Position numbers and translations under genes: made by a program. DNA of 64,000 nt from Albifimbria verrucaria. Its lineage: Eukaryota > Ascomycota > Sordariomycetes > Hypocreales > Stachybotryaceae. The stretch is from positions 6,448,001 through 6,512,000 of the forward strand of contig JAHREC010000013.1 of the NCBI GenBank assembly GCA_020081605.1, read 5' to 3'. The notes under the pieces are model-generated. The model had not been told where the DNA came from, ran no database searches, and saw nothing but the letters and a program-made list of their open reading frames with translations. Of this stretch, positions 24,611 to 37,400 are shown one piece after another (within the stretch, counting starts at the first letter, position 1; each line of letters begins with the position of its first letter).

Positions 24611-25733
24611 ATGTCCAGGCAGTGGATCTTGACCAGCCAAAAAGGCTTCGAGGATTCACTAGAGTATCGAGAGGATATACAACTCCCTTCTACACGAGAT
24701 CTTGGCCCAAATCAAGTTTTTGTGAAGATACTTGCAGCCAGTGTTAACCCTCGAGATATCAGTATTAGCAAACCTAACGTGAGTTTCCATCACAAATCTG
24801 CAGAGTAAAGGCTGACTCCTTCTAGACTATAAGTGGTCCAATAGGTGGCCCAGTTGTGCCTGGTTGTGATGGTGCAGGTGTCGTGCTGGCTGTCGGCTCG
24901 TCCGTGCACGAATTTCAACCAGGCGATCGCATTGTAACATATCTCGCGCCGAAGCTTGCTGCGTCCGCTGGTGACGATGCTCAAGCTGGATTTTTGGACG
25001 TGTTTCCTATGCTCGGACAAGGGACTGATGGGACGCTCCGCTCCCATGCAGTATTCGACGAAAATGCCCTTGTACATGCCCCCAAATCCTTGGAATTTCT
25101 GCCAGCTGCGACCCTGAGCTGCACTTGGCTCACAGCATGGAACTCTTTGTTCAGTGTCAAAGGAAGAGAAGCAGGGCCTGGCACATGGGTACTAGTACAG
25201 GGCACTGGTGGTGTGAGCATTGCAGCCTTACAGCTTGCTGCAGCCAGTGGTGCAACTGTAGTTGCTACCACGTCGACTGAAGAGAAAGCCACTCGCTTGA
25301 AGAAGATTGGTGCAAGCCACATAGTTAATTACAGGACAAGCCCCGAAACCTGGGGCCAAGAAGCACGAAAACTGACCCCGATGGCAGGGGGTTTGACATT
25401 GTCATTGACATCGGTGGCAACGAAACCCTGAAGCAGTCGCTTGCGTCCGTTCGTGTAGATGGGCTTGTACTAGTCGTCGGTGGAATTGGAGCAGATGCCG
25501 AACCTGTTCAATTGTTTTCCGTCCTTCTGCATACCTGTATGGTCCGCGGAATCCTTGGCGGGAGTCGGAACCACTTAAAGCAAGTGGTGAAGTTCATTGA
25601 TGAGAAAAGCATTGTGCCCGCGGTAGACGATGTTGTCTTTGAACTGGCAGAAGCAAAAGAGGCTTACCATCGACTACAAGACAAGAAGCACTTTTCCAAA
25701 GTCCTTATTCGAGTGGACCATGCCGATGAATAA
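24611..25733 (+). CDS. MDR-superfamily NAD(P)H oxidoreductase (quinone-reductase/zinc-less ADH-like)
   Basis: About 360 aa. The start ATG at 24611 opens MSRQWILTSQ; an intron (24779-24825, GTGAGT...TAG) follows SKPN, then the GroES-like part continues with PVVPGCDGAGVVLAVGSSV and FQPGDRIVTY. The Rossmann fold shows VLVQGTGGVSIAALQLA and a basic KATRLKKIGASHIVNY, favouring NADP. The structural four-Cys zinc loop is absent. One base is missing at CCCC (25376-25379), after which the family frame resumes with FDIVIDIGGNETL and runs to the stop at 25733. It may reduce a C=C or C=O group in a precursor of the neighbouring pathway; the substrate is unknown. Confidence 0.88.
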
Positions 25734-26967
25734 GAATGAGGCTTTACTTCTTTTCATAGATAACCCGCATACGAAAGTTGATTAGAAATCATCAATTTAC
25801 TTGTCATGTCACTCACTAAATTATAAGCACCTTTTACATTGATGTTCTTTACAGCCCTCATAAAGATCTCTACACATTCTAGTCCTTACCTATGCTTTCA
25901 AAGAACTGGTTAGCAACTTGAGATCTTGTTAATGCTATCTCGCTGGAAGTCGTCTGAACTATCGAAACTAATGTTTCTTTTTCGACTTTACGTCCCTTAT
26001 CTTGACATAACAGTCGCTACCATTTCCTGTCCTTATCAATCAGTGCCACCACTGCCTCTAATTGGACTTCGTATTTTGCCAGGTTCTGGAGAAAGTTCTG
26101 CTTGATATATCACAATAAAATTTCCATTAAAGTGCTCAATTACGGCTTCGGTTTATCCTTCTTAGTCTTCAAAGTTGCACATGACCCCGAGGAATTTCTC
26201 ACGATAAATGTGGACCTTATCTGCAAGGTGAAAGCTGGAGATAGTCATCATGTACTACTTGACCCAGATTGACAAACATAAATGATTAATTTGTATTCCG
26301 ATCACTTTCGACGTATCAAATGATAAATTCATGTGGGTAAATCTGATCTCAGCACGAAATTTACCACGGAGACTTATCTCATCCGTTGATAGATCCTAAA
26401 CTCGTTGAACATTTAGCCGTAGGTTGGTACAGGGTAGTCAAAGGGAACACCTGCGCGTAACAAGACGATGCAATTCAATATCTGAAGCTGTAACATATAA
26501 CAGAAACGATTAGTCTCAATTCATACATGTTTGGTGGCGGTGCCTGAGATGATAGTAGATGCCATTCGAGTCCCTGCAGGCATCGAGTTGCATCAATGTC
26601 AAACCTTGTGGCGGTTAATACTAAACGGCTTACTGTCGTCCAACTTATCGCTTACTGTCTTTGCTTACGACTCTATAAAGTCTTATGTTGGGCGCGGAGC
26701 CTTTCAAAAACTGCCCTAGATGCTTACAATCGGATCTTTAGGTATCAGAATTGGTAGGTGTCCAATAGCACACAGTCCAGGAAAGTAGTCAATTAAGAAG
26801 CCTAGTAGTTGTTTCGAAGCGCAGTTCTCTCAAGCAGATTAATTTCTCGACTTTTATGATAGCACATTGCGTAGAATTCAGGCACAGCAGACATTCCGTC
26901 CTTTATTTTGAAGAGAAAATTAATACTGGACTGATATACAGCTTCCACTAACTACAAGAATCGCAAG
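25734..26967. other. AT-rich intergenic, no supported gene
   Basis: Stops are dense in all frames, and a 62-codon plus-strand frame near 26531-26719 has no recognisable content. It holds the thioesterase promoter at its right end. Confidence 0.5.
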
Positions 26968-28044
26968 ATGATTCTTGATGCTCCCAACCCCACGCAAGTG
27001 CAGTTTACTCCGTCCAGCAAACGTGCAAATCCGCCTGTACCGCTCGTGTTAATTCATGATGGTGGCGGCACTACGTTTAGTTATTTTATGATAGGTAATC
27101 TCCGCCGGGAGGTCTGGGCCATCCATAACCCAAGACACTGGACTGCTGAGCCGTGGCAAGGAGGTATACCTGAAATGGCCAGCCAATACGTCGACTTGAT
27201 CCACGCAGCAGGAATCCGGGGACCTATACTGTTAGGAGGTTTGTTTTTGCACCTTTAGCTATAGCCAAGATGGAGTTGAGAGGTTGCTGATGCTTTCAAC
27301 TGCACAGGATGGTCCTTTGGAGGTTACCTGGCACTTACTATGGCGAATATACTGGCTCGGAAGGAGTCTCCCAGTTTCACGATAGCTGGTCTTCTCATTA
27401 TTGACTCTCCTTTCCCAACACAGGCAACTGATGAAACTATCGAGGCAATGGACCTTGATTCTGATGCTCTACCCTCCTCGTTATTGAATAACTGGCCAGA
27501 ACTGGTACGGAAGTCGTTCGAACAATGCAGCCTTATGCTTGAAAACTGGCAGCCGCCACCATGGGATGGTTCAGTTTGCGGCGGTAAGAATTTGCATGTC
27601 GATATCGGTGGTGCTAGTTGGGATCTCAAAGTGGACTCTGTACTACACAAACCAGTGGGAGGGACTTGGCAGATTGTCAAGACAAAAACACAAGAGCAGT
27701 CAACATCTACCGCACCGCTTGTAACTCCACCACCAGCAGTTATGATGCGTTGCACTCAAGCAACCCCGGCTGTTTTCGACCCACACCGAAACGAAACTTT
27801 GCTGGGCTGGGAAGAAAGTTATCCTAGTTTTATCAAGGCAGTGATAGACACGGATGCTGAGCATTTTACTCTTTTTGATAAGGGGATCGTGCCAAGGTGA
27901 GTTAACTCATTCCAACAATTGCATCTCAGGGAGAGCTGTATATTATGGAAAAACGGCTGATAGACAGGGCAGACCAAACTTTTGACAGCTCAGGTCAGTG
28001 AAGCATTGACGCTACTTCAGAATCTCAGGAATACCTCCCATTGA
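26968..28044 (+). CDS. Free-standing thioesterase-like alpha/beta hydrolase (type II TE or trans-releasing TE)
   Basis: About 313 aa, related to the TE domains of fungal PKS and NRPS but a separate protein. Exon 1 (26968-27238) has VPLVLIHDGGGTTFSYF; an intron (27239-27307) splits the nucleophile elbow, whose GWSFGGYLAL contains the catalytic Ser. A candidate Asp lies in LLIIDSPFP, and the general-base His is in DAEHFTLF near the C-terminus. One base is missing in GGGG (27882-27885). With it the third exon (from about 27964) reads through a short helical tail to a stop at 28042-28044. The gene converges on the NRPS, their ends 425 bp apart. The NRPS has no release domain, so this enzyme may hydrolyse or cyclise its peptide in trans, or only edit mis-loaded carriers. 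Confidence 0.85.
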
Positions 28045-28468
28045 TATCTAGCTTCCGGGTCACTTTGGGCATTATAGATACTTTTTGGGCATAACAACAC
28101 AAACACACCAATTTTCACCACTGAAACTAGAGATCAAAGCACATATGTGGCTTTGTAGCCCTGGAATGCATCTACTGTAGATGAGATAAATGCATATAAT
28201 TTGACGGCCATATTACGTTGATATCAAATGCAAGAGATAAAGAATAGGTATAGCATGGAAAGTGCAAGTCGAGTATGCGACATATGTACTTCGTCCCATC
28301 ATAATAACCCAGAGCTAGTGGATAATGGAGGCTTTCCTGTTAGATGTGTTCCAGCAAACTCTTAAGAAATTTGTTTTAGATTGATGAAGTATATACATAG
28401 GTTTGAAACAGAATGAAAAATATCCCCGAGTTAATAACTTAGACAATGCGCAGCAGCACTTGTCAATA
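28045..28468. other. Short 3' intergenic region between convergent TE and NRPS genes
   Basis: AT-rich, no gene; presumably carries both polyadenylation regions. Confidence 0.6.
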
Positions 28469-31400
28469 CTATTGTTCATCGTCAGAGCTAATATCATCAA
28501 AGCTCGCGGCGGCTGAAACATGGGATAACCGTGCATCCTCAAAAATTGAAGCCGCCCAGATATTGATACCGTGCTTTCGAGCCATCAGTACCAGTTCAAC
28601 AGCACTGATTGAATCGCCACCGAGATGTAGAAAACTGTCGTCCCTCCCTATCGTCTCCGGTGGGATGTGCAGTACAGCAGCCCACAGTCGCTGCATTTCC
28701 TTTTCCATACTGGTCTTAGGGGTCGCTTCTCTGTGTCTGTATGCGAATATTTCGACAAATCATCCACACTCAAACCAGCTGTTATCCTCCTAAGCTTGTT
28801 CCTATCCAGCTTCGTTGATGTGATGGTAGGCATATAACGGCATGGAATGAATGTTGTCGGTATCATGTAGCGAGGAAGCTTCACAGTCAGATCGCTTGTT
28901 AAGCTGACGATGAGACTCTGAAATTCGCTTGTTACTGGTAGGAACATGTCTTCCATGCTGTCATCGGCCTCACGACTCATAGAATCCATCTTATGACTGA
29001 AGCACAAGTAAGAAATCAAGTTAACCCCTCCATCAGTTTTCAGCACATCAACAGCGACTTGACAGAAGCCATCTAAGGCCGACCGAATATGATATTCGAC
29101 CTCACCCAATTCGATTCGAAGACCTCGAACCTTAACCTGCGTATCTTTTCTTCCTACAAACTCAATCATTCTGTTTGAGTTATAGAAGGCAAGATCTCCC
29201 GACTTATAGAACTGACTCCATGTATTAGTTTTTCTGGTATCCACGAAGGCAGGTCTCTAATCAAGACTTCATCAGTCTTCTTAGAGTCTGAGAGATACTC
29301 TCGTAACAGGGTCGGTCCTTGTATGATAACTTCGCCTATACAACCAATAGGGGCTAGCTTCATTGGATCTTCCGGATCAACAATCCAACACAAGCTCCCG
29401 ACTGGCTGGCCGATTGTTAGGGAGATTCGCTGGTTGATTTCCATTCATGGAGCGTACTAAATACGCAAGTCTCTGCGGGGCCCCAGCCATTAATTAGGCG
29501 AACCTTCCCTAACCATGTTTCCACGATATCTTGACCTACTGCTTCTCCTGCCAGCAGTAGATTCTTCAGGTTTGGCACTTGCGCCGGCTTAAGTATGCGA
29601 ACAAAAGCAGGTGTTAAGAAAGCCCAGTTGATACGCTTTGTGTTGATAAAGTCGACCAATCCATTAAGGCGAGCTTCATCTGAAGGAATACACAAGCAAC
29701 CTCCAGAGATAAGGGTGCAGAATATTTCTCCAATGCAGAGGTCAAAGACGTATGAGGCAAACTGCAACATACGTACTTCGGGGTAAAACGTAGCCTTTTA
29801 GAGATCGATGTTTGGCTAGTGCATACTGACCTATGCTCCATGATCAAACCCTTAGGTGTGCCTGTACTCCCAGATGTAAAAGCACATACGCCGCGTTCCG
29901 GGGCGATATATCAGAGACTACTGATAGAAGTGGAGTATTTTCCAATTCTTTTGCTAATGATTCATCAAGAGCAGCTGTAAGTTCGACAGTGACCAAGTCC
30001 AAAGTACGACATATATTCGCGTTCGAGGTCGACGCCAATGCCAGTTTTGCCCTTGTTTGCTTGACGACTTGCTGGTGGCGTTGCGTAGGATGAGATGGAT
30101 CTAACGGCACCCATACGCCGCCTGCTTTGTTTATTGCCAATATAGCGACGATGAACCAGACCGATTTCTCGAAGCAGACATGAATCATATCTTCTTCCGA
30201 GACGTCATAATCTCTAATGAGATGTAAGGCCAACCTGTTCGCTTTATTATCGAGCTCCCCATAGGTAAGCGTCCCGTCCCAGGACTCGATTGCCAATTCA
30301 TGAGGTCGAAGCTGAGCCTGATGCTCAATCAATTGATGAATACAGGCGTCGACGATTTCTGGGGCTTCACCACTTAATTGAATAGCTTGCTCCAAATCCC
30401 TTGGGCCATTCAAAGTAACCTCTCCAAGAGGCATTTCCTGTTGCGTACACAATTGCTGTATGGTATAGTCAAAGTGGTTCGACAGTGTTTCAATCTCGAT
30501 GTCTGTGAGTACTCGTGAATCGTACGTAGCATTAAAGTCCACATGATCATCGTGTACTTGGACTTGGATTACCAAAGGATAGTTGAAGTAGGCTTCATTC
30601 ATCTCATCAGATACAGTTTCTGAATGAGTAGCTGCAATCATAAGTGATTCATCTCCGTCTGCAGCGGTAATGAGGCGGGCTGGTTGAACAACCAGAAGAC
30701 TAGAGAATTCGCATGCATCATGTGCATGCGAGCTGAGCTTCATAATATTCTGCAACCCAAACTGCTCATGTGGTACCATATCGGATGCCTGTGTCTGCAC
30801 ATCTGCCAGGAAATCACCTATACTCTTCTGGCGATCAAGATTCATGCGAATAGGTATAGTTGTAACTAGTGGACCGGTCATGTTATCCAAACCCATGACA
30901 GGGGCATGACGACCAGAGACAGACGTGCCGAAGCATATGTCTTCTGAATCACAGTATCGTCCTAAAATGATGGCCCATGCCGCACGTAGAATTGTGGCCT
31001 TAGTTATAGAAGAAGCAGTATATGATGGGAATGGAATGACCGTCGTTGATGATCGACTGATGCCGATGGAACCGGATGATAGGTCACGCTTCGTTGGAAG
31101 CGGGTAGGCTGCTGGTTTGGCATTGCTGAGCTGAGCCTTCCAGTATTTTTCACTTATATTGTGGTCAGATTCAGTAAGATACTTGATAAAACGAGAATAA
31201 GGCTGTAGCTTAGGAGCCTCTTTCTCATAATAGAAACTGGAAAGCTGCTGCCACACGAGACCCATAGTCCAGCCATCTGAAATTGAATGGTGGATAGATA
31301 GAGCAAAGTGATATTGACCTTCAGGACCCCTTGCCAAAGCATAGTGACAAAGCGGTGACCCGTAACCTGTACTGGCATTATGAACGGCCGCAACAGCTGT

Positions 31401-34400
31401 ATCAAGTGCAAGGTCAGTAGCCAATTGGTTGGGCCTCTTGACGAGCACTTGCATTGACTTTCCGTTGATGAAGACAATTCTTGTTCTGATGCTGGTACAA
31501 GCAGACACGGTTCGATCCCAAGCCTGTATGAAACGAGGAATATCAACGTGCTCTGGAATTTTGTATAAATGCTTAGCAACATACGACCCAGGCTGCTTAA
31601 CAGCCAGCGCCATAAGACCTTCCTGCAGTGGCGTACATGGGTAGGCATCTTCGATGGACTCATTGCTGACCAGACCGCATTGCTCCCGGGCGAGGCTTAG
31701 TAGATCGTCGTCGCAATCTGGCAGAAGACTGAAGGTTATAGGCGTCTCTTCCAAAGGATTCTCATTATCAAGGAGAATAACAGAGCTTGCCATACATGAC
31801 AAGCGAGCGTCTTTGAAGATAGATGCAACGGTCAGGCCCAGACCATGTCGACGGGCCAATGAGGTTAACTGGATTGCGCTAATTGAATCACCACCAACTT
31901 GTAGGAAATCGTCGTTCTTTCCAATCTCGTCGGGATTGATTTGGAGGACTTCAGCCCACAGTTCTCGTAGTCTAAGTTCCATTGAGCTTGTCGGTGCAAC
32001 AGTGTCCTTGCCATGAAGTGAATATGCGGCATATTGGGATGAGGAGAGACCATTAACTAAGTCATGAAGTGCCTTCCGGTCCATTTTCATCGATGAGACG
32101 AATGGCATGTGTTGTAGTGGTAGAAAATAGGTCGGAACCATATACGCTGGTAAGGCTGCTTGGAGATCACTTGCAAGTTGAAGCAGTGTCTTTGTCATCT
32201 TTTCATCCATCGGTAATAGTGTTTCGCTGAGGTTATTACCCACTTGCTCATCCTTGTCGTATTTATGAGCAAAAGAGAAAATGCAGCAAGTGCAGCGTGC
32301 GAATCTTGGCCAACGATGCTAACAAGAACATGTTCCACACCGGACAGTGCTGCCTTGATAGTATGCTCAACTTCTTGTAGTTCCAGGCGTTGGCCGCGTA
32401 ATTTGACCTGGGTGTCTTTACGGCCAATGTAGTCGATCATTCCATCAGCAGTATACCTTACGAGATCTCCCGTTTTATAGAATCTGCGTGGTACAGTACT
32501 CTGGAAAGCTGGCAGCCACCCAAGTTCATTGACAAATGACTTGTCTGACCTTTCTTTATCCTTAAAGTAGCCCTGAGCTAACGGACGTCCCTGCACCACC
32601 AGTTCTCCGACACAGCCAATCGGCGCAAGCTCATGGTGGTCATTGGGATCAACAACCCAGCAGATCTGGTTGAAACCTTGACCGATAACCGTCGAAGAAC
32701 AATTCTGTGCTGGATATTTGTATATCGTTGACATGATGCAAGTTTCAGTAGGACCGTAAGCATTGTATAATTCCACATGGTTATACCACTTCTCCAAGTC
32801 GGCTCTTATGGGTGCCTCGCCCCCAAACACGAGCATTTTCAACTGGGGCACATCAGACGGCTCGAAAGTCCTAGTGAAAGAAGGTGTAAGGAGTGCAAAG
32901 TTGACTCTAGCTGAGTTGATGTATTGTGCAATGTTTTGCAGTCGCTGGGTATCTGATGGTACGCAGATAGTGCCTCCACATACAAGCGTAGCAAGGATCT
33001 CCGTTATAGCGGCATCGAATACATAACTGGAGAATTGTAAGACACGGAAAGTTTCACAAAACCCAAATACGCGACCATGAGCTAGAAGATTCGAGGAAAT
33101 TGCACCGTGATCTACCATGACACCTTTAGGCACACCAGTGGAACCTGAGGTAAACAAAATATAAGCAAGATTGGCTGGAACAGATGGTGCGAGTGATGAT
33201 AAAGGTGAGCCAACACTAGCAGACTGCTTGAATTCTGTGATGAGGCTCTCGGAAATTGTCACCACGCGTGCGGCCAAGTTTTCGCATAAAGGTGCAGTTG
33301 AAGGGGAAACCAAGACCATTCCCGCTTCCAGTTCCTTGACTAATAACTGACGCCGAGTTAATGGATGCGAAGGGTCGAGTGGTATAAAAACACCACCCGC
33401 TTTCATAACGGCTAGCATAGCGATGATAGGCCATTTGGACTTCTCAAAACATATTGGAACATTCGCCCCTGGTACGACTCCATAGTGTACGAGATAAAGC
33501 GCCAACTGGGTTGATAGTGTTTCAAGTTGGGCATAAGTAAGATTGCCATCCCATGCGTAGATGGCTTCGTGATCGGGGTTGCGGAGGGCCTGATTTGAAA
33601 TAAGACCATGTACACAGTCATCTGATGATTTCGAAATAGTATCGAGATTCCAATTCAATGCTTGCTGCAAATCCCATGGTCCAGTCAAGGACACTTGACC
33701 GATCGAAGATTTGTTCTGAAGCAGTTGCTGCACAACACAGTCAAAGTGGTTGGAGATTGCTTCTACCTGAACATCTGCCAAGACATTCGCATCATATATG
33801 GCCTCGAATTGCACATGATTCGCGTACACATGAGCCTGGATAATCAAGGGATAATTGAAATATCCCTGAAGCTGTTCATCGGCTAATGTCGATTGATTGA
33901 CGTCTGCAGGAACCATGATGGATTCAGATGTAGTAGAAGACGCTATTAGCTGCGCCGGTTGCACAATGAGCAGATTCGAAAAATCGCAAGCTCCGCGTGC
34001 CTCTGCGTTGAGTTTGGCTATATTTCGCAGACCGAATTGCTCATATCTCGTCATATTTAATGCTTGGTTCTGGACATCATGCAGGAAATCAGTTATACTT
34101 TGCCGATGATCGAGGCGGAGTCGAACAGGCACGGTTGCTATAAGGGGCCAGCTATATTCTCGAGGCCTACAACAGAGGCATGTCGGCCTGAAATTGAGGT
34201 TCCAAAGCAAACATCATCTGCATCGCAATACCGAGCAAGCACAAGACCCCACGCTGCCCGTAGCACAGTTGCTTTTGTTATTGAGGGATCGAATGCGAAA
34301 ACGAGATAGCTTTTGTCAGTGAACGACTATTGCGAGTGTAATTATTGTCTGACATGCTATACTGTTGCCGAGGTGGAAATACAGTCCGCTGTGCCTCATG

Positions 34401-37400
34401 AAGTTGTGCTGTCCAGTAGTCTCTACTAGCTTTAGCATCGGTTTCCGCGATATACTTGATGAACAGGGAGTAGGGTTGTATGCTAGGTGCCTCGGCTCCT
34501 ATGTAGAAACAGTACAATTGCTGCTTGACGAGGTCTGCAGTCCATCCGTCGAAAATTGAATGGTGCATGGTCCAGATGAAATAATTATCATCACCTTTAC
34601 TGACGAGAGCGTAGCGTGTAAGCGGTGACCCATAAGTCATCTGTACGTTCGTAGTAGTATTCATCGCAGAGTCGAAGGTGGTGTCATCCCCATTATCCCA
34701 TTCCATGCCGCTTTTAATTACGAGCTGGATGGTCTGTCCGTCCAAAAAGACGATTCTGGTACGTAGCATATAACAGACTGATAAGGTCTGGCTCCATGCA
34801 TGCTTAAATCGATCGACGCTGACGTTTTTCGATAGTTTGTGCACCGATCGAGCCATGTAGGAACCAGGCTGTTTAACAGCAAGCGCCATGAGACCTTCTT
34901 GTAACGGCGTACATGGGTATGCATCCTCAATAACTTGATCATTAGTTAAGTCGCATTGCTCTCTAGCCCGGTTGAGCAAACTATCAAGGCCATTCTGTGG
35001 CAGTAGACTGAAAGCATCTATCTTCGATATCACGTTGGATTCTATTGTCGAAGCATTGGCTGCCATCGAGGATAAACGCGCATCTCTGAAGATTGATGGC
35101 ACTGTCAGCTCGATTTTATGCTGGCGCGCCAGAGACACCAGTTGGATGGCGCTGATAGAATCGCCGCCAATTTGGAGGAAGCTTTCGTTCTTTCCAATGT
35201 TTTCAGCTTGGATATTCAAGACTTTGGCCCATAGCTCCCGTATCTTGAGCTCCATCTGCGTTGTTGGAATGGTGTTATCTTTGGTTGTCAATGACAGTGA
35301 CAGCAACTCGTCTGCAGATAGATCAGTGGCTACTCTCCTGAGAGCCCTTTTATCAATTTTCATGGAAGAAATAAACGGCATCTTAGGAAGTGGTAGAAGT
35401 AAAGTAGGGACCATATATGACGGAAGAACCGAGCGGAGGTCATCAGTCAGTCGAATCAAGACGTCTCTTATTTCATCATCCATCAGCAAAAGATTGCTGC
35501 TGGTTTCATTGTTGCTGTGGCAGAACTTGTGACTGGCATGGAACGCTAGAAAGGCGGTAAGAGTATCGTGGGAATCTTGCCGAACCACATCCACCACGAC
35601 ATGTTCAAGCCCGGGCAGCGCCTTCTTGATATTATACTCAATCTCGCCCAGCTCTAACCGCTGTCCACGAAGCTTGACTTGGTTGTCTTTGCGGCCAATA
35701 TATTCCATTGTTCCGTCAACATTATATTTCACCAAGTCTCCAGTCTTATAGAATCTGTAGGTGGAAGGCGGTAACCAACTGACGCTGTTGATGAAAGATT
35801 TGTCGGTCTGCTCCTGGTCATTAAGATAACCACGCGCCAGGGTTGGACCCTGCACAAGAAGTTCTCCCACGCAGCCAATAGGACTCAACTTCTCATGATT
35901 GTCCTGCTCAACAATCCAGCAGTAACTATTGTGACTCAAACCGATAGTGTTGGGCGACTCATTGATAGACTCAAACTTATGCGTTGTGCAGTCAATGCAT
36001 ACCTCTGAAGGGCCATATGCATTGATAAGTTCCACACGTTCAAGCCATCTTTTGATTTGATCTTTTACCAGAGCCTCACCACTGAGTACTAACGTACTCA
36101 ATGTTGGTATGTCATCTGGCAGGATTGTATTGGCCATAGAGGGTGTTAGGATAGCGGTGTTGACATTATTCTGGCGAATAAACTCGGAAACATTTTGGAG
36201 CCTTTGTGTATCAGAAGGCATGCAAACTGTTCCCCAAATAAGAGCGGCGAAAGCAGTTCACTAAGGCTTCCATCAAAAGTGAAGGTTGAGAATTGCAAGA
36301 CACGCGACTTAGAATTCAGTCCATAAGCCCGGCTATGGCCCATAATACTAGAACACAGGCCAGATTGGTCAACTATGATGCCCTTAGGAGTTCCAGTTGA
36401 CCCTGATGTGAACATGACATAGGCAGTATCATTGGATGTGCAGCAGCCTGTGTATCTCGATGAGTCGCTTACTGGATACTTCCTAGAGAGCTCCGTAATT
36501 AGGTCATCTGAAAGCACGACAACCTGTGACACGAAGTCTTTGCACAGCGAAGCAGTTTCTAGAGATGCAATCAGTGTTTCAGCGTTCACTGACTGAATCA
36601 GAGCTTGGCGACGGCTCGTTGGATGTAGCGGATCAATAGGAACAAATGCTCCGCCAGCTTTCATAATTCCCAACATAGCAATAACTGCCCACTTCGACTT
36701 TTCGAAGCATATAGGAACCATTCTTTGCGAAGAGACACCAAGTTGGACAAGATGACTAGCTAGCTGAGTGGACAACTCATCCAGCTCATCATAAGTGAAT
36801 TTACCATCCCAGGCTAGTATAGCCTCTTTATTAGGATACTGCTGCACCTGCTCTCGAAGTAGAGCAGGGATACACGTGGGATAAGGCACGGGAACCCGGT
36901 CAGCGTTCCATTTCATAATCTGTTTTAGATCATCTGGTCCACAGTAATTGATGGCGGATAACTTGGTGAATTCGTTTGCAGCTAACTGTGCCAGAATATG
37001 CTCAAACTGGTTGCATATCATTTCCATTTGCTTGACACCAATGATTCCAGTATTGAATGTTGCCTGGAGATCAATAGCTTTTTCTTCTGTGACGATGCAT
37101 TGCAACACTAGCGGGTAGGCATCATAATTTTGATCCGGATTTATCATAGGTGTAATGGTGATATCGCTTGTAGAAGTTGCAGTATTATCTTCTGAAAACA
37201 TCGCGGCTGGATAGACGATAAATTGGTTGCGGAAGTCGCATGCGTCGCGAGCTGCGTCCCCTAGTTTGCTAATATTTTGTAGCCCAGTATGTTCATACGG
37301 GATCATGTCATTCGATTTCTTTTGAACCGCCTTCAAGAATTGATCCACTGTATCAGTCATCTTAACTTGTACCCTCACTGGCACTGTAGCTATAGTTGGT

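Noticed and set aside
30684..31107. Plus-strand frames within the NRPS, such as those near 30.7-31.1 kb, 34.9-35.5 kb and 52.2-52.8 kb
   Set aside because: They are antisense shadows of conserved C, A and T domains with no independent domain content.
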